Below are positions 33,510-40,318 of a stretch of 64,000 bases of DNA, piece after piece. Numbering within the stretch: the stretch's first letter is position 1; every line of letters begins with the position of its first letter. The translations under genes were made by a program, and so were the position numbers. Origin of the DNA: Rickettsiales bacterium (GTDB lineage: Bacteria; Pseudomonadota; Alphaproteobacteria; Rickettsiales; UBA998); assembly GCA_024304995.1 (NCBI GenBank), contig JAMWZD010000001.1, positions 1 to 64,000 of the forward strand, given 5' to 3'. The notes beneath the pieces were generated by a model that saw nothing but the letters and a program-made list of their open reading frames with translations, searched no databases and was not told where the DNA came from.

Positions 33510-34388
33510 TTACCTCGTCATTGCATTAATAATTGCTTTCCCGATCACTTCGGGAATCTGCGGCACTACGGAGTTTCCGAGTGCTTTAAGTCTGTCCACC
33601 CGCGTGGAAAACCCATCACTATTTCTGCAAATGAGGGGTTTAGGTATATCGGGTCGGTTGAAGTAGTCCTCAGTCCTTCGGACATCTTTGCACCACGAAA
33701 ATGCTTGCTGCCCACATAGCGATTGCGGTTTGCTCCTTTGAATTCGTTCGCGCCCATCGTCGGTAGCAATCTCGCCAGCCGCGCCAATCCGACGCTGCTC
33801 GATGTTCCCTGACCGTTGATCTTTCTCGGCATCCCCGTGCTGGTGACGTAATACTGGTCGTTCTTGCCGATAATCGCTCCCTGTATCGCATCGCTTGCCA
33901 TCAGCGTAGGCAATAATCCAAATTCGGTCGCGTCGGTGGGGTGCTCCGATGGAACAAGCTGGAATAATAAATGGCTGCACGGTGTAGCCTTCATGCTCCA
34001 GGTCAATCTTCGAACGGGTGAATGCCAGATTGGTGAAGTTAGCAACGTTTTCACCAATGACCCAAGTGGGCTGCGCTTGCTGAATGATTCGAAACATCTC
34101 CGGCCAGAGATCACGGTGATCTTCCGTTCCTTTCTTTCGTCCGGCAACGGAAAAAGGTTGGCATGGGAATCCACCGCAGATGAGGTCGACTTTTCCTTTG
34201 AATTCTCTTCCATCGAGCTTCCTTATATCTTCAAATATTGGTGTATGAGGCCAATGCTTCTGCAAAACCTTCCTGCAGAAAGGATCGATTTCGCAGAATG
34301 CTAATGTTTCAAAACCAGCACGCTCCAGCCCCAGCGAAAAACCGCCGATGCCAGAAAACAAATCCAGCACTTTAGGGCGGTTTTCCAT
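33510..34388 (-). CDS. Phage DNA cytosine-5 methyltransferase (solitary)
   Basis: The 292-aa enzyme methylates cytosine in DNA. Motif I is DLFSGIGGFSLGLERAG, motif IV GGFPCQPFS (catalytic C76), motif VI ENVANF (E113), motif VIII APHRRDRIWI, and motif X RLKALGNSVVPQIPE at the end. The target region between VIII and X is short. No partner endonuclease is nearby, so it probably protects phage DNA from host restriction. A second open frame of 215 codons overlaps it on the same strand. It lies between terminase and the head genes. Confidence 0.92.
   Translation of the reverse strand: MENRPKVLDLFSGIGGFSLGLERAGFETLAFCEIDPFCRKVLQKHWPHTPIFEDIRKLDGREFKGKVDLICGGFPCQPFSVAGRKKGTEDHRDLWPEMFRIIQQAQPTWVIGENVANFTNLAFTRSKIDLEHEGYTVQPFIIPACSIGAPHRRDRIWIIAYADGKRCDTGSDYRQERPVLRHQHGDAEKDQRSGNIEQRRIGAAGEIATDDGRERIQRSKPQSLCGQQAFSWCKDVRRTEDYFNRPDIPKPLICRNSDGFSTRVDRLKALGNSVVPQIPEVIGKAIINAMTR
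33566..34213 (-). CDS. Overprinted frame inside the C5 methyltransferase gene
   Basis: This 215-codon frame is shifted +1 relative to the methyltransferase. Its product reads like a known free-standing phage family: KITVISGRRCFESFSKRSPL, LLFQLVPSEHPTDATEFGLLPT, and the C-terminal LNPSFAEIVMGFPRGWTDL. I recall that last pattern from many proteins encoded near phage C5 methyltransferases. A random frame would not be expected to hold 215 codons and such a pattern. Start ATG 34213 has no clear ribosome site. Function is unknown. Seen: the frame and motifs. From memory: the family. Inferred: that both are translated. Confidence 0.5.
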   Translation of the reverse strand: MEENSKEKSTSSAVDSHANLFPLPDERKERKITVISGRRCFESFSKRSPLGSLVKTLLTSPIWHSPVRRLTWSMKATPCSHLLFQLVPSEHPTDATEFGLLPTLMASDAIQGAIIGKNDQYYVTSTGMPRKINGQGTSSSVGLARLARLLPTMGANEFKGANRNRYVGSKHFRGAKMSEGLRTTSTDPIYLNPSFAEIVMGFPRGWTDLKHSETP

Positions 34389-34396
34389 GGCAATAC

Positions 34397-36226
34397 CTAG
34401 TTAAAATTCCAATCTTCGTAGCCCATCCATTCATTGGCAGGCTTGGTCTCCGGCACTTCCTGCATCTCAGGTTTCCGTAACCGTTCACGTTCCTGCTCTT
34501 TGGCAAGGCGATCCAGATTCGGATTCAGGATATGCAGCGCAGCCATGCCATAGACGCGGCAGTCCAGCGCCTCGTTGCGGCGGCCTTTCGGCATCACCCA
34601 CACACGAGTGGGGTGGCCGTTGACAAACTTGGTCTGGATGCGCTCGGCGGTGAGTTGCTTGAAATACTCCTCCGGATAATCCGCAGGGAAATGGCAATAA
34701 CCGGCTCCTGGCTGATGAATTTTCAGCCGTGAGTAGATCATTTGTTTTGCCGTGTCCGTTCCGATGGTGAAGAGTTTGACTCTGAGCTTGTTGTTTTTAC
34801 TGAATTTGCTAACCAGCGGTTTGCCGATCTGATTTGCGCCTTTAATCGCGTAAATACGTTGATACTCGCGCCCTTTACAATATTCATAAACCCGCTGAGT
34901 CTGGTGACCACCACTATCCACGCACGCTGCAGCCACTGGTAACGTGCGACCATCTGTTGTTTTAATCGTTTGCGTAAGCACATTGGTTAAATCCTCCCAT
35001 ACTTTGCTTTGCGCGGGGTCACCATGCAGCACATGGTATTGCAGCGACCAGCTTTCCTGAGAAACACCCCAGCCAATTACCTCTGCTTCCAGCCGATCAT
35101 CCTGTACATCCACACCGGCAGTAATAACGATCACACCTTCAGGCGCTACGCGGCCCCAGTTTTCCTTCCGTCTGAGCAGGCCAGATGGGTCTAACCCTTC
35201 TGTCGCTTCTTTCCATGTTTCTCCCAGCGATGTATTAATCCATACCTTAAGCGTTTCGGGTAAACGCTTGGCTTTGAGAAAACTAGCCACCATCTCCGAC
35301 CACTTAACCCATGGGCTGTAGAGTTCGTTGATGTGGAAGCCTGCGATCCCGTTAAATGCTGCTTCAGCTCGCCATTCACCATGGGAAAGCATCCACATCT
35401 TGTCGCTTTCCTTCAGCCTTGCCTTGCAATGTTCGCATTCGTAAACAGTCTCCTCTGGTTTTTCTTTTTCAAACTTGATCTGCTGCCAGGAAAGCACCTG
35501 AAATGCATCACACTCAGGGCATGGCACATAAAACTTACGTTGATCGCTCTGCTGGTAGCGCGACTCAATCTTGCTTTCATCTTCAATCGTTGGCGTGCTG
35601 GCGGTTACCAGCAAACGATTCCAGAAGGTAGTAGTACGCTTCTGCGCCAGGCTACCAGGATCACCTTCCGTACCGGCTGAATGCGGGTAGCGGTCTTCTT
35701 CATCGAGCAGCACAATCCTAATCGGGCGGCTTGCCAGTGATGATGGGCTGTTTGCACCGGCCATGGTGATATGCCCACCAGGGAATTTCTTATGCAGCAG
35801 CGTATTGTTACTGTCGCGGCTGCGCGGATCACCGAACAGATCGGTGAGCGCATCCGTATCGCGGATCATCGGGGCGAGGCGATCCTTGCTCCACGTCTCT
35901 GCCATATCCAGCGTGGGCTGGATAAGCAGCATCGGCGACGGGTCTTGGTGTGCGAAATACCCAATGATGTTATTGAGTATTTCTGTTTTCCCAATTTGGG
36001 AGGAAGTCATATAGACCACCTCGGACACACCAGGCTCATTGACCGCATCCATCATCCCACGCTGATACGGTGCGCGGTCGGTGACCCATGTGCCAGGCTC
36101 GCTACTCGCTTCCGGACTCAGTCTCCGATTCTGATCCGCCCACTGGCTCACCGTCAGCTCCGGTGGAGGCATCCAGGCCTGCATCACCGTCTTCATCATC
36201 TGCTGATATGTCTTCGTCTGAATCAT
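34397..36226 (-). CDS. Terminase large subunit, GpA family
   Basis: The protein (609 aa from ATG 36226) packages DNA. The N-terminal ATPase shows SQIGKTEILNN as the Walker A-like loop and IVLLDEEDRYP as Walker B. A zinc-binding pair CPEC...CEHC lies near the middle. The C-terminal nuclease region contains GVDVQDDRLEAEVIGWG and ACVDSGG. All are typical for lambda GpA. The longer frame from 36280 lacks family sequence at its N-terminus. It overlaps the small subunit gene by about 125 bp. Confidence 0.93.
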   Translation of the reverse strand: MIQTKTYQQMMKTVMQAWMPPPELTVSQWADQNRRLSPEASSEPGTWVTDRAPYQRGMMDAVNEPGVSEVVYMTSSQIGKTEILNNIIGYFAHQDPSPMLLIQPTLDMAETWSKDRLAPMIRDTDALTDLFGDPRSRDSNNTLLHKKFPGGHITMAGANSPSSLASRPIRIVLLDEEDRYPHSAGTEGDPGSLAQKRTTTFWNRLLVTASTPTIEDESKIESRYQQSDQRKFYVPCPECDAFQVLSWQQIKFEKEKPEETVYECEHCKARLKESDKMWMLSHGEWRAEAAFNGIAGFHINELYSPWVKWSEMVASFLKAKRLPETLKVWINTSLGETWKEATEGLDPSGLLRRKENWGRVAPEGVIVITAGVDVQDDRLEAEVIGWGVSQESWSLQYHVLHGDPAQSKVWEDLTNVLTQTIKTTDGRTLPVAAACVDSGGHQTQRVYEYCKGREYQRIYAIKGANQIGKPLVSKFSKNNKLRVKLFTIGTDTAKQMIYSRLKIHQPGAGYCHFPADYPEEYFKQLTAERIQTKFVNGHPTRVWVMPKGRRNEALDCRVYGMAALHILNPNLDRLAKEQERERLRKPEMQEVPETKPANEWMGYEDWNFN

Positions 36227-36674
36227 GGGCAGCCATCTCCGCCAGCGCCTCGTAGATGATGCGCTTGAGGAATTTCTCAATCTCTTTTGGGTTTTCCAGA
36301 TGTGCGATCTGGTACGCGGTTTTAGTCGGAATACTGAGCATCTTGGCGCGGCAGGCTGTAACCATCTCCGACCAGTCTGTTTCCACCCGTTCCACCGTCA
36401 CCAGCTTGCCGGTACGCTCGGCCAGTTCAATCTCGGCCATATCCGCCTGCGCCTTTAATAATCGCGCTCGTTCCAGATGCGTGTCCTGCGGGGCTACACC
36501 CTGACCGAAAGCACGCTGTTGCAGATAATTGATAAGGCCGCGCACACATGCCACCAGCTCATACTGCCCTTTGACCGGCTTCGGGATGATACCATCCTGG
36601 GCATATTGCTGCACACGTCGCTCGGATACGCCGAACAGCTTGGCAATCGTGGTAACTGGATACATGGTTGGCAT
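36102..36674 (-). CDS. Terminase small subunit, Nu1-like
   Basis: The 190-aa protein begins with a MerR/Nu1-like winged helix (TTIAKLFGVSERRVQQYAQD) that binds the packaging site. A helical part follows (ERARLLKAQADMAEIELAERTGKL), then a very acidic tail rich in Asp, Glu and Ser. It is the first gene of the packaging and head transcript and is divergent from the plus-strand gene at 36792. Confidence 0.9.
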   Translation of the reverse strand: MPTMYPVTTIAKLFGVSERRVQQYAQDGIIPKPVKGQYELVACVRGLINYLQQRAFGQGVAPQDTHLERARLLKAQADMAEIELAERTGKLVTVERVETDWSEMVTACRAKMLSIPTKTAYQIAHLENPKEIEKFLKRIIYEALAEMAAHDSDEDISADDEDGDAGLDASTGADGEPVGGSESETESGSE

Positions 36675-36791
36675 ACTAAGACACTCACTTTATTCAACTT
36701 TTTCCATCGAATTGACTTGATTAAGCTCTCGATTGAAGCATTCATGGTGGTGTCCTTAAGGGCGATTGCTAACCAAAAAACGGAGATAACG

Positions 36792-37289
36792 ATGCCTAAT
36801 ACTGCATTATTACCAACCAACAACCCCGAATGGGGGTTTTGGGGTACCAGCATCCAAAGCGGCTATGACGCTACAATGTGCTGGAACACCGTCAGCCACT
36901 TTTTTGCTGATACTTACAAACTAAACCCCGAAGAAACACGCAAGCTGCTGGATGCCAAATTTGGTAGACATCTTGCTGACGATTTAAGTTTCATCGAGGG
37001 TGGGCCAGTATCAGCTGAAGCCATTACCAACCACCTTAAATCACGTCACGCCGACAAAGGCTGGCGCAGACATTTTGAAAAATCCATCCGCGACGAAACA
37101 GGCAAAATCATCAAGCCTGCCAAGCCGAAAAGCAAAGCAGAGATATTGACCGCCATCGCGCAGGATCATCTGGATATCGAAACCCTGGAAACCAGAAAAA
37201 GCGATAGCTTTGATTTTCACGATGTTTCGGTATGGGGCATTAAAGCTGCCCTCGAAGCTGCTTTTGAAGCAGGCAAATCCTCTAACTAA
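36792..37289 (+). CDS. DUF6900-like phage-associated protein
   Basis: The 165-aa protein starts at ATG 36792 behind GGAGATAAC. Its C-terminal region (ILTAIAQDHLDIETLETRKS, then DSFDFHDVSVWGIKAALEAA) matches what I recall as DUF6900, found in alphaproteobacterial plasmids and phages. Function is unknown. It is followed after 20 bp by the DUF3489 gene, both opposite to the phage structural genes. Confidence 0.7.
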   Translation: MPNTALLPTNNPEWGFWGTSIQSGYDATMCWNTVSHFFADTYKLNPEETRKLLDAKFGRHLADDLSFIEGGPVSAEAITNHLKSRHADKGWRRHFEKSIRDETGKIIKPAKPKSKAEILTAIAQDHLDIETLETRKSDSFDFHDVSVWGIKAALEAAFEAGKSSN

Positions 37290-37309
37290 CCAAACCAAAG
37301 GAGACCATC

Positions 37310-37867
37310 ATGACTGAACTTACAACAGCACAACGTACTATCCTAACCAGCGCCGCTGAAGCACCGGATACTGAAATCCGACAATTCATGCAGCACATCA
37401 AAAGCCCAGCCATACAAGACAAGATGATCACTGCATTGCTACGCAAGAAGCTGATCACGGTACGTGGCACGGAATCAGTTGGTAACAATTACAAATTCGA
37501 CAAAGCCACTGAATTGGTAATCAGCCAAACGGGACTGCAGGCCATCAACGGCATGGAGGCAGAGCCTGAAACGCCATGTAACACCGCGCAACACGATGTA
37601 ACGCCATGTAACGCGGAGAAACAGAATGTAACGCCGAGTAACGAGCCGAAACGCGAAACTAAGCAGACGATTATCATTAACCTCCTTTCCCGCGAGGAAG
37701 GCGCAACCATCGCTGAGTTAATCGACGCCACTGGCTGGAAGCCTCACTCGGTGCGTGGCCATCTCTCCAACATGCGTAAAAAGCACGGTGTGCCTGTCCA
37801 GGCATTTACCAATAGCGATGGTAAACGCGGCTATCAAATCCTGCCAGGGGATCAGGAAGCCGCCTGA
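37310..37867 (+). CDS. DUF3489 protein with winged-helix end
   Basis: The 185-aa protein ends in the DUF3489 domain (TIAELIDATGWKPHSVRGHL, then SNMRKKHGVP), a winged-helix-like DNA-binding unit. In the middle it holds an imperfect repeat TPCN/TPCN/TPSN coded by repeated GTAACGCC-like DNA at about 37571-37648. It is cotranscribed with the DUF6900-like gene and its end overlaps the convergent methyltransferase gene by 16 bp. A regulatory role is possible but unproven. Confidence 0.78.
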   Translation: MTELTTAQRTILTSAAEAPDTEIRQFMQHIKSPAIQDKMITALLRKKLITVRGTESVGNNYKFDKATELVISQTGLQAINGMEAEPETPCNTAQHDVTPCNAEKQNVTPSNEPKRETKQTIIINLLSREEGATIAELIDATGWKPHSVRGHLSNMRKKHGVPVQAFTNSDGKRGYQILPGDQEAA

Positions 37868-39087
37868 CGCTTTTTAGCAACGTCCTTAAAGGACTTCTTT
37901 TCACCGGCAAGCATCGCGCTTTTGCCGGTGAACTCTTCCCAGCGCTGCACAATCACATCCACATAGGCTGGATCAAGCTCAATCAAACGCGCTCTACGTT
38001 GCAATTTCTCGGCAGCGATCAGGGTTGTGCCGGAGCCGCCAAACGAGTCCAACACAATATCCTTGGTTTTGCTGGAGTTTGTGAGCGCACGGCACACCAG
38101 CTCCACCGGCTTCATGGTCGGATGCAGATCGTTGGTTTTCGGTTTATCGTAATGCCACAGATCGCTTTGATCACGCGCACCACACCAGAAATGTTTATTG
38201 CCCTCCGGCCAGCCATACAGGATCGGCTCGTACTGGCGCTGATAATCGGAACGACCCATGGTGAAATGATTCTTCCCCCAGATAATGAAGGTCGACCACT
38301 TCCCACCGGCATCTGCAAAGGCGCTGTGGAGGGTGTGTAGTTCGGAGGAGGACATGCAGATGTACAAAGCGCCCTTGCAGACTTTTACCATCTCAGTGCA
38401 GGCATCCGTGAGAAACTTCTTAAAACCAGCACCGAGATTATCATTTTTGATTTTGCGCTTATTGCCACGCACGCTGTCTTTCATGGTTTGACCATAATCG
38501 ACATTGTACGGAGGATCGGTGAACACCATGTCGGCCAGCTCGTCGCCCATCAATGCCTTCATGGTTTTGGCCTTGGTGCTGTCGCCGCAGATCAGCTTGT
38601 GATCGCCCAGCAGCCAGATATCACCCTCTTGGGAAACAGGCACTTCAGGCGCTTCCGGAATAGCATCATCATCGGTTAATCCATCCATCGTAGCGCCATC
38701 GAGCAGCTCTTCCAGCTCAATCGCATCAAAGCCGGTCAGATCTAAATCAAAACCAAGTTCATTCAATTCACCGAGTTCAATCGCCAGCAGTTCTTCGTCC
38801 CATTCCGCGTCTTCGTGGGTGCGGTTGTCAGCCAGCCGGTACGCCTTTATCTGCGCCGGTGTGAGGCCGGTAGCCACATGCACGGGGACTTTCTTTAATG
38901 CCAGCGTCTGCGCGGCCTGCAGGCGCGTGTGACCCGCAATGATAACCATTTCCTCATCCACCACGATAGGCTGGCGGAAACCGTACTCCTTAATCGAGGC
39001 GGCTACTTTAGCAATGGCGGCTTCATTCTTGCGGGGATTACGCGCATAGGGAATCACCCGACCGATTTCGATCAGTTCGACTTTCAT
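37852..39087 (-). CDS. ParB-domain DNA methyltransferase (beta class, N6-adenine or N4-cytosine)
   Basis: The 411-aa protein joins an N-terminal ParB/Srx-like domain (YARNPRKNEAAIAKVAASIK, AGHTRLQAAQTL) to an amino-methyltransferase. The catalytic motif DPPY is at residues 191-194, and the SAM-binding motif comes later as DSFGGSGTTLIAAEKL. That order defines the beta class, like CcrM. Such fusions are common in phages and act as solitary methylases, probably against restriction or for regulation. It has no endonuclease partner. A palindrome-rich 239-bp region lies upstream. Confidence 0.92.
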   Translation of the reverse strand: MKVELIEIGRVIPYARNPRKNEAAIAKVAASIKEYGFRQPIVVDEEMVIIAGHTRLQAAQTLALKKVPVHVATGLTPAQIKAYRLADNRTHEDAEWDEELLAIELGELNELGFDLDLTGFDAIELEELLDGATMDGLTDDDAIPEAPEVPVSQEGDIWLLGDHKLICGDSTKAKTMKALMGDELADMVFTDPPYNVDYGQTMKDSVRGNKRKIKNDNLGAGFKKFLTDACTEMVKVCKGALYICMSSSELHTLHSAFADAGGKWSTFIIWGKNHFTMGRSDYQRQYEPILYGWPEGNKHFWCGARDQSDLWHYDKPKTNDLHPTMKPVELVCRALTNSSKTKDIVLDSFGGSGTTLIAAEKLQRRARLIELDPAYVDVIVQRWEEFTGKSAMLAGEKKSFKDVAKKRQAAS

Positions 39088-39131
39088 AATCTTTCCTGTT
39101 TTGATGTTAAATTCTGTGCATACAGCACGTT

Positions 39132-39168
39132 AGCGAAATGGCCGCTGCAGACCCCATTTCGCTTTTTT
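39132..39168 (+). terminator. Strong hairpin with T-run upstream of the ParB-methyltransferase
   Basis: AGCGAAATGG pairs with CCATTTCGCT across a 12-base loop and is followed by TTTTTT on the plus strand. No plus-strand gene ends here, so its role is unclear. It may block antisense transcription towards the tail gene or regulate the methyltransferase leader. Confidence 0.55.
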
Positions 39169-39172
39169 AGAT

Positions 39173-39200
39173 ACTAAGCCTTTGATATACAAAGGTTAGT
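39173..39200. promoter_or_regulatory. Operator-like palindrome upstream of the methyltransferase
   Basis: ACTAAGCCTTTG and CAAAGGTTAGT are inverted around ATATA, with a single extra G in the left arm. The AT-rich centre and site 86 bp upstream of the methyltransferase start suggest a regulator site. The regulator is unknown. Confidence 0.4.
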
Positions 39201-39246
39201 GCTTCAAAAAAGCGAAACGAAATGCTTTTTTTCATTCTGACCCTAG

Positions 39247-39268
39247 TAAAACGCCGCACCCTCGGCGT
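39247..39268 (-). terminator. Hairpin terminator downstream of the minor tail gene
   Basis: On the minus strand ACGCCG-AGGGTG-CGGCGT is followed by TTTTAC. It lies 58 bp after the stop of the gpZ-like gene, so it probably ends that transcript. The T-run is short. Confidence 0.6.
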
Positions 39269-39326
39269 ACCCGTGAGGGGGACGGCGGGGGAGTACCTGT
39301 GGCTAATCCACTGGATTCAGCCAGGT

Positions 39327-39911
39327 CTAGCGGCGTTTGAAGCGGTTGATATAGAAGGCAAGATTTCGTGCGAATTCGATGGGGAATCGTTCGCGCACTG
39401 TCGTCTGCATGATGGCATCGTTTTCTTTCTGTCGGAACAACTGCATGATGCCAGGGCCGTACAACAGTTTGAGCGGTTTGCGCTTCTTGCTTTTGCGGAT
39501 GTAAACCGTTGTTTTGCTGTCGCCCGTTCTACGCGGGGCGATGAAGGCATCGGTCAGCGTCCGTGTCTTGCCGTATACTTTTGCTTTGACCAGCCCACGC
39601 TTACCACCTGGTTGTTGGGTTGGCTTCTTGCTGCCGACCACAAACTCAATCAGCTGCAGCGCACGGTCGCGTGCCACCAGCGTTGTCCACAGCCGTTTGA
39701 ACGTGGCACGCTGCGTTTCGATCCGGCGTTTGACAGCAGCCTGCCTGCTGTTCATCTGCGGGGCGATGTGTCTGGCGCTTGCCACCTTCGCGCTCTCGGC
39801 CACACGGTTGAGGGTGCGGATCGTTGCCTGCGGAGCGACCTTGGTTTCAAGCGTGCTTAACTGCTGCTTCAGCTTCTTCAGATCGTGCTGTATGGTTACG
39901 TCAAAGGGCAT
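39327..39911 (-). CDS. Minor tail protein Z-like
   Basis: The 194-aa basic protein matches prophage minor tail Z (tail completion): an N-terminal helical part, RIETQRATFKRLWTTLVARD, then a C-terminal MQTTVRERFPIEFARNLAFY. I chose ATG 39911; the longer frame runs into tRNA-derived DNA. In lambda, Z lies between FII and U. Here it sits alone upstream of the methyltransferase, with its own terminator, so it is displaced or expressed separately. Confidence 0.75.
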   Translation of the reverse strand: MPFDVTIQHDLKKLKQQLSTLETKVAPQATIRTLNRVAESAKVASARHIAPQMNSRQAAVKRRIETQRATFKRLWTTLVARDRALQLIEFVVGSKKPTQQPGGKRGLVKAKVYGKTRTLTDAFIAPRRTGDSKTTVYIRKSKKRKPLKLLYGPGIMQLFRQKENDAIMQTTVRERFPIEFARNLAFYINRFKRR

Positions 39912-39957
39912 GATTTTCCTCAAAAATAGCGGTTGCGATCCCGTGGGATCGTTTTTA

Positions 39958-39984
39958 AGCGAATGACAATCTTTTGTATTCGCT
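39958..39984. repeat. Inverted repeat at the accessory boundary
   Basis: AGCGAAT and ATTCGCT pair with an extra ACA/TGT step inside. The right arm runs into the 15-bp tRNA-like direct repeat at 39981. It could be an integrase arm site or a remnant. No T-run follows on either strand. Confidence 0.35.
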
Positions 39985-39995
39985 CTAACCAACTG
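39981..39995. repeat. 15-bp direct repeat of tRNA D-arm sequence, copy 1
   Basis: The sequence CGCTCTAACCAACTG is identical to 40053-40067 within the truncated tRNA-Val, 72 bp away. The flanks do not match. It may mark an old recombination point. Confidence 0.55.
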
Positions 39996-40040
39996 TTTTA
40001 TTTGAGTTCTTCAAGAATCTACGTTCATTCGACCGTATGT

Positions 40041-40079
40041 ATGTCAACGACGCGCTCTAACCAACTGAGCTAACCACCC
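40041..40079 (-). pseudogene. Truncated tRNA-Val(GAC), 5' half only
   Basis: Read on the minus strand the sequence has a 5' acceptor half GGGTGGT, a normal D-arm (GCTCAGTTGGTTAGAGC), the anticodon 5' stem CGTCG and the loop TTGACAT with anticodon GAC. Directly after the loop the sequence is ACATA, which cannot pair with CGTCG, and no T-arm or CCA end follows. The gene is therefore cut at the anticodon loop, a classic crossover site for tyrosine integrases. It marks the right edge of the accessory region. Confidence 0.8.
40053..40067. repeat. 15-bp direct repeat of tRNA D-arm sequence, copy 2
   Basis: This copy of CGCTCTAACCAACTG lies in the D-arm of the truncated tRNA-Val and matches 39981-39995 exactly. 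Confidence 0.55.
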
Positions 40080-40115
40080 TCTGCGCAAAAGCTATATCAT
40101 ATTATTTTGCAGAAA

Positions 40116-40200
40116 TGGTGCCCCTGGCCAGACTTGAACTGGCACGACCTAAGTCAACGGATTTTAAGTCCGCAGCGTCTACCGATTCCGCCACAGGGGC
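40116..40200 (-). tRNA. tRNA-Leu(TAA)
   Basis: The 85-nt gene folds with acceptor GCCCCTG/CAGGGGC, discriminator A and encoded CCA. The anticodon loop is CTTAAAA (anticodon TAA) in stem GCGGA/TCCGT. It has a long variable arm typical of leucine tRNA and a T-arm GTTCAAG. It is the first intact chromosomal gene right of the accessory region. Confidence 0.95.
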
Positions 40201-40318
40201 ACACAGGAAAGAAACATAAGGGATTAGCGCCCTATTGCAAGCGGTATTTTCACGAATTTGCCGCAAAATTTTAAATATTCCTTTTGCTGTTGCCCCTCCG
40301 CTTAATTATAGTCTGGTT

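Noticed and set aside
33566-34213. Second same-strand frame treated as an ordinary shadow frame
   Set aside because: I rejected the shadow explanation, because the frame is long and carries recognisable family patterns; it is reported as a finding.
39222-39860. Long plus-strand open frame opposite the gpZ-like gene
   Set aside because: Its product is rich in Arg, Cys, His and Leu with no domain, and the minus strand encodes a recognisable tail protein; it is a shadow.
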